Positions 29,301-36,400 are shown, counted from the first letter of the stretch. The stretch: 64,000 nucleotides of DNA from Serratia ureilytica (GCF_013375155.1 NZ_JABXOF010000015.1:20463-84462); one strand, 5' to 3'. Numbers and translations: made by a program. The notes: generated by a model from the letters alone, not told the origin.

Positions 29301-31289
29301 CAGAGCAGCGTCAGTGGCGGCGTCAGTGTGCCGATTGGCGCCGGGACCGGCTCGGCCAACCTGAGCGCCAGTCAGGACAAGCTGCACAGCAACTTCGACT
29401 CGGTGAAAGAGCAGACCGGGCTGTTTGCGGGCAAGGGCGGCTATGACATCAAGGTTAAAGAACACACCCAGCTTGATGGCGCGGTGATAGCCAGTACCGC
29501 GGAAAAAGACAAGAACCGTCTGGAGACTGGTACGCTGGGTTGGACGGACATCCACAACCAGGCGGACTACAGCGCGAAGCACAGCGGCGGCAGTCTCAGC
29601 ACCGGCGGACCGGTGGGCAAAGACCTGCTGACCAATATGGCCGGCGGCATGCTGTCGGGCGCCAACAACAGCGGGCATGTCGAAGGCACGACCAAGGCCG
29701 GCGTCAGTGAGGGTACACTGCTTATCCGCAACACCGACAAACAGCAGCAGGATGTGGCGCAGCTTAACCGGGATACGGATAACGCCAACGCCGGCAGCAT
29801 CAGCCCCATCTTTGACAAGGAAAAGGAGCAGAACCGGCTCAAACAGGCGCAGCTGATAGGAGAAATCGGCGGTCAGGCGATGGATGTTATCCGCACGCAG
29901 GGCGACCTTGCGGGGCTTAAAGAGGCCCTGAAGGCGCATCCCGAGCTTAAGGGCAACGAGACGGCGCTGAAGCAGACCGACGCCTACCAAAAGGCGATGA
30001 AGGAGTACGGCACCGGCAGCGACCTGCAGAAGGCGGCGCAGGCGGTGACGGGGGCGCTGACGGCACTGGCGGGCAACAACCTGGCGGGAGCGCTGGCGAG
30101 CGGGGCCTCGCCGTACCTGGCGACGGAAATCAAGAAACTGACTACCAATCCGCTGACCGGTGAAGTCGACGTTGCTGCCAACACAATGGCGCACGCTGTT
30201 CTGGGCGCGGTGACCGCGCAACTGAATAACCAGTCGGCGCTGGCCGGTGGGCTGGGTGCCGGCGGTGGTGAACTGGCGGCGCGCTACATTGGCGGCCAGC
30301 TGTTCCCGGGCAAGACGGCGGAGCAACTGAGCGACGTGCAGAAACAGCAGGTGAGCGCCCTGAGTCAACTGGCGGCAGGACTTGCAGGCGGGCTGGCGAC
30401 GGGCGATACTGCAGGAGGCATGACGGCGGCGCAGACCGGCAAGAATGCGGTTGAGAATAACCTCCTTGGTGCGACATCTTCAGGCAAGCTCGACAAAGCA
30501 GTTGAGAAAATTAAGAACGGTGATAAGTCATTAGCTACAGCCAATGAGCTTATTAAGCTGGAAAATGCCGACAAACGCAGTGATGCGCTGGTTTCTAAAT
30601 TTACTAAAGATCCTTCACTGATGAGCAGTAATGAGCGGGCTGAACTGGCCGGGTATCTTCGTATTTATGCTTCTGAAATGGAAAAAGCCTACGGGCCAGC
30701 GGTAGCACAACAGCTGGTTACCGGGCTGCTCTCTGGCCAGGATTACATGAAACGTAACCCTGACTCTGAAGCCATGTCAAAAGCTCAGAGCATCATGAAC
30801 ACCTGGGGCTACCATAAATCGAATGCCAGCATAGGTGATGCGCCGCTGATGTTTGGTGGCAATGTGCTAGGTACTACCATAAAAGAAGGTATGGCGCTTA
30901 ATGCTGCAATCGGTGTTGGTGTTAATACAGTATCTCAGTTGTCAGGAAAAGAACCGTTCAGTTATGTCGATGCAATAATGGCAGGGATAACATCAGCCGC
31001 GACAACAGGAAAAGGTATTGGATCATCAGCAGCTATAAATATGGGGGGGGCTGCCATTGGCAGTGGTATTAAAGGGGAGGATCCTACTAATTCGGTTATT
31101 GGGGCTGGACTAGGTTCCGTTGCGGGGAGTAAAGCGGAAAAATATATTACTGGAGGGTTATCGACAGCAGTTAAAGAGGGGACGGCTGAGGTGATTGGAG
31201 CTGTTGGTGGTTCTACAGCTAGTGAAATAGTCAGCGATGCTGCAAAAGATGCCCTTGATAAAGCGGAGCATAAAGATGAAAAAAAATAA
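20337..31289 (+). CDS. cdiA: CDI effector, filamentous haemagglutinin-type exoprotein
   Basis: A 3650-residue surface filament that delivers its C-terminal toxin to touching bacteria. In order: an extended signal peptide (ESPR; starts MNKHCYRLIFSRTHGELRVV); the TPS secretion domain from about 80; long arrays of DN..G-type FHA repeats; a Tyr-rich region near 1640-1660 (YNYYWRSYG); a second repeat region; a pretoxin domain; and the VENN motif at 3372-3375. The last 275 residues are the toxin. They are AT-richer than the rest and end in a Gly/Ala/Ser-rich hydrophobic stretch, suggesting a membrane-acting toxin, which is inference. The stop overlaps the immunity gene. Confidence 0.94.
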   Translation: MNKHCYRLIFSRTHGELRVVSELARSCSSEPGQRIGSGITGGSRLWVTVRRSVWLLGLLMFAGPVMADGIVADGGANPSQRPEVINTQNGLPQVNITAPNQAGVSHNQYQQFDVDAKGAILNNSAGMTATQMAGMIQGNPNLNPNSAPARVILNEVNSNNPSQLRGFMEVAGGKAQVIVANPAGIVCNGCGTINAGRMTLTTGKPQLNADGSVAGYQVERGVVRIEGGGLNGDTRHDTEYVDILARAVEVNAGVWAKEGVTLVAGRNRVSADGKTAAPLSGDGSARPELAIDMGQMGGMYSGSIRMIGTEAGVGVRNQGGQVQAGKTLTVSSEGKLSWRSGAPDAATQAGGDIQLAAKGDIETHGKVYSGGQLAVQSREGMLTQSGTLAAAGNVHLNAARGIQSSGHLLAGSNADSTLVHDANLQLDSQGEIRASGSLLSKKNVNATGRRVDISGAQVGAGRTALTAREGGVALRQSTVDSGELAVSTKGNVDAQQARVKAGRWTVDADNLSNQQATWSQTGDGESRFTLAGALDNGDGTIETQSLLLSAGRLVNQRGRLVALGETAQHWRVGGLLDNGGGTMGSNGALRLDAGSLDNQRGTVKTQAGFTLHADGAVNNAGGNLLAGNGLALEAGSDLNNQSGTLSGDDVRLAVQRLDNAQGQIIGQGNLDLTASRLDNQRGLMGAGKALDIHTGDWDNRGGTAQGETAVTATATTLNNDGGKLLSGQASTLTTSGNASNRGGEISAAVLTVKSDRLDNTQGKVIGRQRLELHARQGLDNTQGLLGAGEMLTVSSEGELNNHHGRVQGNGQTTVSARDVHNEAGKLLGGQRLSLTTSGVLGNREGEISGESLTLTAQRLDNAQGKVVARQDANLTAKQGLSNAAGWLEGGSTLAVNTDGDWDNQGGTAQGGQQVTASAQSLDNTGGRLQSGGGLTLDATGNILNRTGKLTAQQALAVKGGAASLFDNDGGSLQSGGDLSLQGGQLTNRAAGVVLGGQALSLNLTGGWDNQGGTLTGNGRTQVRAASLLNAQGAINALGSLDMQFTDKLDNGQGRIFSQSSQMLQAQDIVNAQGWMGSQGSWRARSGGFDNTKGSVQSQQEAQLTADWLDNARGVMQSAQNLALRIKQDIDNRNGKVSAQGQLAVAGAKDGEHAGAINNAGGQWLAGQALTIAALSLDNAQAGQLYSQKQLRLNLNGGLDNRGGKIQGGGALALDAQTLNNAGGTIDGQQHVALRILGLLENTDGAVRSNGDQKVSAAGINNTRGVFSSRGGIAVASKQLDNAGGTLISQGAGIYRLDRLNNQHGKVHSGDSLTLEGAQVNNRGGQLVSTQGLALKAGTLDNSGQGTLSSQAALNLQADRLNNRDGGLILGTTRADITSHDIDNTAGRLQSSGQMTLAGVTQLDNRQGRILANGNLNINTDRSQTDSPLALLNQGGRVESAGQLTVHARTLDNQNGTLLGLQALTLSAQQDYTHQAGETISSNGTVTFSLSGAFTNLADWLLPGNLALTAASITNPATLVGKTLLLTTGALQNTGRLEADSMTLNVDSLDNTAALMGDDITVNGRIIDNHGAPAVMAATHSLTVQAGERLTNREGALIYSADRLQLHSDDLIENRASFIEADGDATVEARRLNNQREGLVIERDAEKSDYKWHRYNYYWRSYGSKVNPDKSTLAPTTQQLTFQDDAAAQTTRYGTLLAIDAAGKRAQVRVKDNKGQLTDLWVNYLALKPNADGSYAMTFYETRGGNQLSNIPTPYQNGFHWEHDWTQVMTWDPEKHVDIDSAPFITDYNNFRERTESGTVTRDKLVSEGIGARILAGGNMVLRITGALLNDASVITANGNLTQDGGGSVDNRGYSVNERRQAAIVDHYDKDTHHWYPTFNRDETTALATVDGVITGNGTVTINGARITNTTVNQAQISQLDAALKAVDAERAELERNPLAFTVEGAARPDGDTALAPGEQMTRPGAAPSSPLGRPLLPSELALTQLQHLGNVATAIPNNGLFSQHTATGSPFLVVTDERFTRRDNFISSDYMLERVGYDPAQAHKRLGDGFYEQRLVREQVLALTGKPSVKGWDAMEQYQQLMNNGSKVAQDFHLVPGVALTPEQIAALQQDIVWLVSETVQTEGGPQTVWLPKVYLAQTTLRLTGDGAVIGGGDLQLSANSITNAGNLFADKALTVDAGQFLHQGGDIKAGSIDVQADSLALSTNLQDALRQATMSAGDIRLRGTDITLTGAKLNATDTLSLSARNDLTITAAKSSHIADLEFISGSMGNRTRGGTEAAGERLTHVGGEWQQAQGSALNAGGNLTLTAVHDVLLTGSQAKAGGQLGVRAGNDINIQAETTTNTTHLDANSRTSSVSNDRQEERLTLSTLGGDQGVTLVAGNQLLVEGAQVASQSGRIGLSAQDVTIKDARTRTQDQDSENKREGKTKSHREEQTEREISTGSTFSGQQGVTVIGREGDVTVTGSTLHSDQGAIALQAKKDVVLNHTTDSEHRVSNEESRGRKTKGERAEEVLRENVVGSTLSGRDGVTVVAQDGSITATASALHSEQSAVALQAKQDITLNTATERESTFSEERSQKKGFLKKSSSHSIANDATTREKGSLLSGDSVSVNAGNDLTVSGSAIAADRDVNLQAGNNVDIGAATETDTHYRLEEKKKSGLLGSGGIGFTIGKQSSKHEIDEKGRTQSQSVSTVGSSQGSVNITAGNQLHIGGADLVAGKDLALTGDSVTIDPGYDQRTRKETFEQKQSGLSVALSGTVGGALNTAVSSAQQARKEGDGRLNALQNTKAALSGVQAAQAQAKGDLIGDDKAAGFGVSASLGSQSSKSETHTESNLSQGSTLTAGQTLSVTATGKNHTGQSGDIRITGSQLKAGRETTLDASRDLRLTAVDDTQKTDGSNSSRGGSVGVSVGVGQNSGVSVFANANKGQGRESGNGTTWNETTVDSGGSVTLHSGRDTTLAGAQVSGEKITADVGGNLTLGSRQDSDRYDAKQSSVSGGVSVPIGAGTGSANLSASQDKLHSNFDSVKEQTGLFAGKGGYDIKVKEHTQLDGAVIASTAEKDKNRLETGTLGWTDIHNQADYSAKHSGGSLSTGGPVGKDLLTNMAGGMLSGANNSGHVEGTTKAGVSEGTLLIRNTDKQQQDVAQLNRDTDNANAGSISPIFDKEKEQNRLKQAQLIGEIGGQAMDVIRTQGDLAGLKEALKAHPELKGNETALKQTDAYQKAMKEYGTGSDLQKAAQAVTGALTALAGNNLAGALASGASPYLATEIKKLTTNPLTGEVDVAANTMAHAVLGAVTAQLNNQSALAGGLGAGGGELAARYIGGQLFPGKTAEQLSDVQKQQVSALSQLAAGLAGGLATGDTAGGMTAAQTGKNAVENNLLGATSSGKLDKAVEKIKNGDKSLATANELIKLENADKRSDALVSKFTKDPSLMSSNERAELAGYLRIYASEMEKAYGPAVAQQLVTGLLSGQDYMKRNPDSEAMSKAQSIMNTWGYHKSNASIGDAPLMFGGNVLGTTIKEGMALNAAIGVGVNTVSQLSGKEPFSYVDAIMAGITSAATTGKGIGSSAAINMGGAAIGSGIKGEDPTNSVIGAGLGSVAGSKAEKYITGGLSTAVKEGTAEVIGAVGGSTASEIVSDAAKDALDKAEHKDEKK

Positions 31290-31533
31290 AACATATGAGC
31301 TTTTTACCCTAATTTATCGCTGCTTTTTTGTGTTTTTTGTAATTTGTTTTATGGCAAGTGTTTTGGGCGCGTTGCTGGTTTATTTTAAAATCGGTTATTT
31401 TGAATTAAACTGGAAAGAAACTATCCTGCTCTCGCTTCAAAAAGGGGGAATTGTCGGCTCAGCTCTTGGTCTGGGGCTATGGATAAAAGCGAGGATACAA
31501 GAACGTAAGGGCAGTAAAAAGCCGAATAAGTAA
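31276..31533 (+). CDS. cdiI: CDI immunity protein (membrane)
   Basis: An 85-residue protein with two membrane helices (about 13-36 and 48-67) and a basic C-terminal tail. Its ATG lies 14 bases inside the end of cdiA, the standard position of a cognate immunity gene. A membrane-bound immunity protein fits a toxin that attacks the inner membrane, as in the E. coli EC93 system. Whether it is of that sequence class cannot be judged here. Upstream in-frame ATGs lie inside cdiA and are unlikely. Confidence 0.75.
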   Translation: MKKNKTYELFTLIYRCFFVFFVICFMASVLGALLVYFKIGYFELNWKETILLSLQKGGIVGSALGLGLWIKARIQERKGSKKPNK

Positions 31534-31540
31534 GCTGACG

Positions 31541-31565
31541 AACCCCAGCCTTTGCGGCTGGGGTT
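31541..31565 (+). terminator. Hairpin between cdiI and the orphan toxin module
   Basis: A perfect 10-base stem (AACCCCAGCC / GGCTGGGGTT) with a 5-base loop. The right arm runs into the orphan VENN codons. No clear T-run follows on either strand. It may terminate the main cdi transcript or mark the recombination junction. Confidence 0.5.
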
Positions 31566-31568
31566 GTT

Positions 31569-32465
31569 GTTGAGAATAACTCGCTGGCCGGGGACAAAGC
31601 GCGGGAGTCAGTTAAACAAAGCGCAGAATGGTGGAAAACTGAGGTCAGGGATAAACTGGGGGAAAATATCGCGTCCCAGCTTGTCAATGGTTTGATTAAT
31701 GCCAGCAGTGAAACCAGTGACTTCGTGATGCTCGGTGGGGATACTGCATTCGATTTGACAGCAGCACTGGCGACCTGTGCAACCGGAGGCAGCTACTGCG
31801 GTCAGGCCCAAAGTGATTTAGCGAAAAAAGATGCAGGAGCGGCAGCCACACTGACTGCCATCATGAATGGCGATGCGTGGGAAGGGATTAAATCCACAAC
31901 CATTAAAGCGGCCAATGGCGATCAGAAGGCACTGGAGAGTTTTGCTGGGGTATTATCAGGCGCTCTAATTTCAGCGAAGATCCTTCCTTCAGAGGGAGCA
32001 TCGGCCAATGTTGTTGGCAAAGTTGAATCACCAAACCTTAAAAAACCATCTAATAACCCCAATAGTTCAAGTGCCGTTACCGATGTTGAGGCTGGCGGGT
32101 ATTCTTACTATGATCAATTCAAGAATGCCAATGGGGGATGGGATTGGCCTAAGAATTTAGGATTTGAAGGGGATCCTATCAAAACCACAATACCTGTAGG
32201 CACTCGCTTGGATAGATATGGTGAGCCTGGTGGTTCTTTCCTTGCACCAAAAGGAACACCTTACGAACAACGTGCACTTGCGCCTGGTGCTAAAGCTGAA
32301 AAATATTATGAATATGAGGTAGTAAAACCATTGCCTGCCATTCAAGGAAAAATTGCTCCTGCTTTTGGTGAACCAGGTGGGGGGATTCAAATATTACCTA
32401 ACATGCAAGAACGAGTGAATGTTGATTGGCTGGTGAAAAATGGATATCTACGGGAGATAAAGTAA
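31569..32465 (+). pseudogene. Orphan CdiA toxin tip, TNT (NAD+ glycohydrolase) type
   Basis: A displaced CdiA C-terminus: in frame, VENN (31569-31580) leads to a pretoxin stretch (MLGGDTAFDLTAALATCATGGSYCGQAQ) and a terminal TNT domain. Diagnostic TNT elements are WDWPKNLGFEGDP, VGTRLDRYGEPGGSFLAPKGTPYEQRAL, YYEYEVVKPLPAIQG and FGEPGGGIQI. TNT toxins destroy NAD+. The reading frame has a stop 33 bases before VENN and no secretion domain. It can only act after recombination with the cdiA in front, though ATG 31692 could give a short cytosolic product. Twelve bases around VENN are identical to those in cdiA. Confidence 0.85.
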
Positions 32466-32467
32466 TT

Positions 32468-32881
32468 ATGCTGCTTTCTTTTTCTGAGATACAAAAAAAG
32501 GTAAACGATCTAGGGAAGAGTGTGGGGATTCCTGAAAGTGATTTGCACATTTTCTCATCATCACCTGGTGATGGTAGGCCACATATTTCCTATGATGGTG
32601 GGTTGTACAATTATATATACTCTGAGAGAGGGGTGGAGTTTTTTAGAAAAACAACGAATTCAAAAGATGAGTTGCTTTTTTGGATTATGTCTGACTTTAT
32701 TTATAAAGTTGCCTTTCAATATGAACTGGAAAATCATGTTGAGAACAGAGATGGGCGGCGAGTTGCATTTAATAAAGTGCTTGATCTTATGGGTGTTATT
32801 AGTGATGAATGGAGATTAAAGGCTCAGGATGAAATTGATGATATCCTCGCTAAAAATCCGTATACCGATACTCTTAAATAA
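32468..32881 (+). CDS. Orphan CDI immunity protein, Imm63-like
   Basis: A 137-residue soluble acidic protein directly after the TNT tip (two bases between stop and start). The blocks LLFWIMSDFIYKVAFQYEL, ENRDGRRVAFNKVLDLMG and the ending EIDDILAKNPYTDTL are those I associate with immunity family Imm63. It should bind and neutralise the neighbouring TNT toxin. Retention of an intact immunity gene beside a headless toxin is typical of orphan modules. The start is the first ATG after the toxin stop. Confidence 0.75.
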   Translation: MLLSFSEIQKKVNDLGKSVGIPESDLHIFSSSPGDGRPHISYDGGLYNYIYSERGVEFFRKTTNSKDELLFWIMSDFIYKVAFQYELENHVENRDGRRVAFNKVLDLMGVISDEWRLKAQDEIDDILAKNPYTDTLK

Positions 32882-32890
32882 AAGTAACAA

Positions 32891-32915
32891 AATCCCGGCC
32901 AATGTGACCGGGATT
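32891..32915 (+). terminator. Candidate terminator of the CDI region
   Basis: AATCCCGG and CCGGGATT form an 8-base stem with a 9-base loop, ten bases after the last immunity stop. The following sequence is only moderately T-rich. Confidence 0.5.
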
Positions 32916-32989
32916 CCTATATCTAAGGCCCTGACGCCGTAGATAAATGGTTTAATTTACTAATCAGTAAGTTTAATCAATGTATTTTT

Positions 32990-33310
32990 GGTAATGACTC
33001 CAATTAGTAGAACATGTATTTTTCGATGAGGGCCCCAATGACTTTTTCATGAAGCTCTACAGAGCGTGAGAAGCAGATGGTTCTTTGGGCCAGGCGTTTG
33101 ATTCGGGTTCTCAGCGTCAGGTTGTTGCGCTCAATGCGTTGAGTAAAAATATTGCCGGTCAGATGCTTTTCCTTCGGCACCTTTCTGGCATAACTCCCCC
33201 AGTCGTCGCTGGTTATCATCCCAATGTTAAAAGGCTTGAGCAGCGTCAATAATTCGCGGCAGGTTTCGTTGGTTCGTGGGCCAAAAGTCTGGGCCAGTAC
33301 ATTGTCCGCT
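32990..33310 (-). mobile_element. IS1-family remnant (3' end of insB plus terminal repeat)
   Basis: GGTAATGACTCCAA at 32990 is the outer end of an IS1 terminal repeat. On the minus strand it leads into the C-terminal InsB sequence (ITSDDWGSYARKVPKEKHL, RIERNNLTLRTRIKRLAQ, FSRSVELHEKVIG, ending FIEK-like plus YMFY). Upstream of about FGPRTNETC the protein no longer resembles InsB, so insA and the insB start are missing. The remnant separates the CDI cargo from the returning transfer genes and may mark one edge of that insertion. Confidence 0.85.
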
Positions 33311-33478
33311 GGAAAATTCAAGCTGTACAAGTCAATAGCCTTTGAGAGTGAGCTATGGCAGAGCTTCATTCCGCCGTTTGGTAGGGAAATTATCGCAATC
33401 CAATAAAGACTTCTTTGCTGTCTTTCTGAGCGCTCCATAGCATCCTGTGTGGATTCTATCCACGCAGGAGTGTACGCC

Positions 33479-33883
33479 ATGAAAATCAGCACGTTGCTGA
33501 CGTTGTTCCCTCTGCTGATGCCGGCATCGGTGCTTGCCGGCACGGTACTGTATACCGATTCCCACCATCCCCCGACGAATAATGATGCTTCCGTGACCGT
33601 GATTTATCTTGACGGTCCGGAGCAGTTGCAGACGCAGCTCTTCGGCGCACTGTCGTCGAACCCGGATGAAGCGCAGCGGCAGGCGCAAGCCGTACTGCAG
33701 TCACCACAATGGCAGGCGCATGAACAGGAGCTGGCCACGGTTTACCGCGCGGTGGTGCGCGCGTGGGAACTGGGCGTCAAAAAAGTCCCCGCGGTCGTGT
33801 TTGACGATCGAGATGTGGTGTATGGCACCGCCGATATCGCCCGGGCCACCGCGTTGCGCGTGAAGTCATTGGAGGGCCAGTGA
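33479..33883 (+). CDS. ICE protein, PFL_4709 family (TIGR03757)
   Basis: A 134-residue secreted protein. The signal peptide (1-20, ending VLA) is followed by a TrbC/TraW-like domain with VTVIYLDG near 40 and VPAVVFDDRDVVYGTADIARA near 100-120. AGGAG stands eight bases before ATG 33479. An ATG ten codons earlier precedes that site. The gene restarts the transfer cluster after 23.7 kb of cargo. In related ICEs it follows shortly after the VirB4 gene. It is one base from the next gene. Confidence 0.85.
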   Translation: MKISTLLTLFPLLMPASVLAGTVLYTDSHHPPTNNDASVTVIYLDGPEQLQTQLFGALSSNPDEAQRQAQAVLQSPQWQAHEQELATVYRAVVRAWELGVKKVPAVVFDDRDVVYGTADIARATALRVKSLEGQ

Positions 33884-33884
33884 T

Positions 33885-34892
33885 ATGCAACGATCTCCTT
33901 TGCAGTTGGCATCACCCGGACAACCCCGGCTGACCCTTAAATCCTTCGGTGTGGCCATGATGCTGTCTGCGGCCGGTGTGCCGGCGGCGAATGCCGCGCT
34001 CAACAGCGCGCAGATTGTTGCCAGTGCCGTGTCACAGTCCTGCATCAGCTGGCGAGTCAGCGGCATTTGCTACTGGTTGTTCTGCAGTTGGGGCGGATGC
34101 ACCGTCAGAACCTCGGTCAAAGTTTCCCATTTCATCCCGGAGGCAGTGGTATCAGCGTATAACGCTCCAGGAGGCAACCCATGGCGTGAGATGTCGATGG
34201 TCAGTCAGGCCGCCGGCGGACTCGAGAGCAGTATCACCAGCGCACTGGGCGGCGTTGCAGCCGGCGGTGGCAACAATGAGCTGAAAACCCCCGGGCAGCG
34301 CAAAACCAACCTGCATTTCAAATACGCTGACGCCATTGGCCATCCGGCGACGACCCTGATTGGCGGCAGCATTGCCGGCTATTCGTGCCGCAGTGCGGCG
34401 ACCCCCTTCGTGCCGTATTTCCTCAGCACGCTGGACAGCCTGGCATGGCGTACAGGCATGCCGGAATCCCTTTATCCCGAAGCGTTGGTGCCTGGTCAGC
34501 GTGAGGTCGGCAGTCAGGCGGCCGCGAATATGTGGGGCAACGTCTACCCCCGTTCGGGATTTGTGACTCAGGTCGATGACGACAAGGCGGGGGCTCTGGT
34601 GGCACAGCGGGTGGCGGACATCATCACTCGCTCTGGTCAGCCGCACGTCTACCAGCCCCTGATGGGCCAGCGCTCGGAAGGGTACTGGCCACCAGGTGCG
34701 GTTCAGGAAAATACCGGAACCAGCAACCACAAATGGCAACGCCTGGCGCCGCAGCTCAGCCAGTCCTGCGCCGTGTTCCCGGACGGTGACCATACGCCAG
34801 CCGCGGATGCGAACGCTGCCTTTGCCCTGTGGCAACCCTACAGCTGCTGCCAGCGCCGCGGGCAGCGTTTCCTCTACAGCACGGATTTTTGA
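33885..34892 (+). CDS. ICE protein, PFL_4710 family (TIGR03756; TraU-like)
   Basis: A 335-residue exported protein. After an N-terminal signal (hydrophobic about 22-38, ending ANA) comes the Cys-rich TraU-type block SCISWRVSGICYWLFCSWGGC, followed by a conserved AGYSCRSAATPFVPYFLS and a C-terminal PYSCCQRRGQRFLYSTDF. The cysteines imply disulfide-dependent folding in the periplasm. TraU-like proteins help in mating-pair stabilisation and DNA transfer. The ATG is close after the previous stop, with GGAGG upstream. Confidence 0.87.
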   Translation: MQRSPLQLASPGQPRLTLKSFGVAMMLSAAGVPAANAALNSAQIVASAVSQSCISWRVSGICYWLFCSWGGCTVRTSVKVSHFIPEAVVSAYNAPGGNPWREMSMVSQAAGGLESSITSALGGVAAGGGNNELKTPGQRKTNLHFKYADAIGHPATTLIGGSIAGYSCRSAATPFVPYFLSTLDSLAWRTGMPESLYPEALVPGQREVGSQAAANMWGNVYPRSGFVTQVDDDKAGALVAQRVADIITRSGQPHVYQPLMGQRSEGYWPPGAVQENTGTSNHKWQRLAPQLSQSCAVFPDGDHTPAADANAAFALWQPYSCCQRRGQRFLYSTDF

Positions 34893-34899
34893 GGCATAA

Positions 34900-36384
34900 A
34901 TGATGAAAAAACCAATGAATAAATCTCTCTGGGGACGACGCAGTCTACTGCCTTTGGTGGTTGCCGGCAGCCTGGCGATGGCCGGTGTGAGCGCACATGC
35001 TGACGACAATGACGATAACGGCACCCTGTTTGGTATTTCACTGCCCCAGGTGAATGACAGCAATATCGGTTACGGTAAGAACGCAAGCGGCGCCGTCTCG
35101 GACAAGCTGTTCTATTCCCTGGGCGGAGGCTCGGTGATATCGCAGCCGGCGACGCGCGGCAATATGCAGCGCCTGGGGATGAATCTGGGCTGGAGCTCGG
35201 ATTTGATGTGCGGCAACTTCGACCTGAAGAGCACCATCGGTAACCAGCTTAATGGCGTGACGGACGGGTTCAAGAGCCTGATGGGTAACGTTATTCAGGG
35301 CGCTACCGGTGCGGTAGCCAGTCTGCCTGCGATGGCTATCCAGCGTGCTAACCCGGGCTTGTATGAAATGCTGACCAACGGGGTATTGCAGGCCAATATG
35401 GCATTCGACAAAGCCCAGCTCAATTGCCAGAACCTCTCCAAACGGATGATGGATATGGCGGATTCCGGCGGCTGGAGCCAGGCGGCGGCGATGGAGGAGG
35501 CCAAAAGCCTGATCAATAACGGGGATGCCGATGCAGTGCGGTCGATGAATGCCACCGAGAAAGTAACCGGGCAATCCGGCCAGACCTGGATCGGTGGACA
35601 GAAGCGCGGCGGCGCCGGTCAGCCGGCGATCAAACCGACGCACGATCTGGCTGCAGCCGGCTACAACATGATGAATGCGTTGCCGGTCACCAGCACCTCC
35701 AGCGTATCCGGCAGCAGCTGTACAGGCGGTGCCTGTACCAAATATGCCAGCAGTGAAGAAGCGGCAGCCGCTGTGGTGAAGGTGTTGGGCGACACCTCGC
35801 TGCGCACCTGCAAGGACGCCGCGCAATGCACCAGTGGCGAAGGGACCGAACAGCCAGGCAGCACCGTAGCCGGTACAGGTTTTGCGCCGATGCTGGAAGA
35901 GGCGACGAAAACGAATAACGAGCAGTTGGCCAAGCTGGTCAATGGGGCAGAAAAACCCACCGCGGGCAACCTGGCCAAACTCAAGACGGGTAGCCTGACG
36001 GTGACCGCCGGCGTTATCAAGGCACTGCAGCGCGATCCAGATAATGCCGCCCTGGTTGGGCGCCTGGCCAGTGAACTGGCGATGGCGGATACCATCGAAA
36101 CGGCCTTTATCATGCGGCGCATGATCACCACCGGGATGTCTGAGCCGAATGCCTCTGCGCAGAAAGTCGCGATGGAAGAGGGTGATCGGCGTATCGAGGC
36201 GCTGGATCGTGAGATCACGGCGCTCAAGAACGAGATGGAGATGAAGCGTGAAATTGCGCGTAACGCGGTACTGACCATCATCGACAGGGAGAACAATCGG
36301 GCGGAAACCAACCCGCAGCGTCAGTCGGTTGACAGCCCGGATACTAAATTCAACCAGTTGGCCGTGCCGGAAAGCGACCAGTAA
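34900..36384 (+). CDS. ICE protein, PFL_4711 family (TIGR03755; TraH-like)
   Basis: A 494-residue periplasmic protein. A signal peptide ends in AHA near residue 34. The central part has GGGSVISQPATRGNMQRLGM and a Cys-containing CGNFDLKSTIGNQLNG. A Thr/Ser/Gly-rich Cys loop (GSSCTGGACTKYASS) lies near 275, and a coiled coil near 415-455. Its place between TraU-like and TraG-like genes corresponds to TraH in F-type systems. Seven bases separate it from the previous gene. Confidence 0.86.
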   Translation: MMKKPMNKSLWGRRSLLPLVVAGSLAMAGVSAHADDNDDNGTLFGISLPQVNDSNIGYGKNASGAVSDKLFYSLGGGSVISQPATRGNMQRLGMNLGWSSDLMCGNFDLKSTIGNQLNGVTDGFKSLMGNVIQGATGAVASLPAMAIQRANPGLYEMLTNGVLQANMAFDKAQLNCQNLSKRMMDMADSGGWSQAAAMEEAKSLINNGDADAVRSMNATEKVTGQSGQTWIGGQKRGGAGQPAIKPTHDLAAAGYNMMNALPVTSTSSVSGSSCTGGACTKYASSEEAAAAVVKVLGDTSLRTCKDAAQCTSGEGTEQPGSTVAGTGFAPMLEEATKTNNEQLAKLVNGAEKPTAGNLAKLKTGSLTVTAGVIKALQRDPDNAALVGRLASELAMADTIETAFIMRRMITTGMSEPNASAQKVAMEEGDRRIEALDREITALKNEMEMKREIARNAVLTIIDRENNRAETNPQRQSVDSPDTKFNQLAVPESDQ

Positions 36385-36400
36385 TTGTGAGGATGAATCA

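Noticed and set aside
27432..30368. A 978-residue open frame antisense to cdiA
   Set aside because: It mirrors the high-GC repeat-rich cdiA, is Arg/Ala/Val-rich with no domain, and has no ribosome site. It is a composition artefact.
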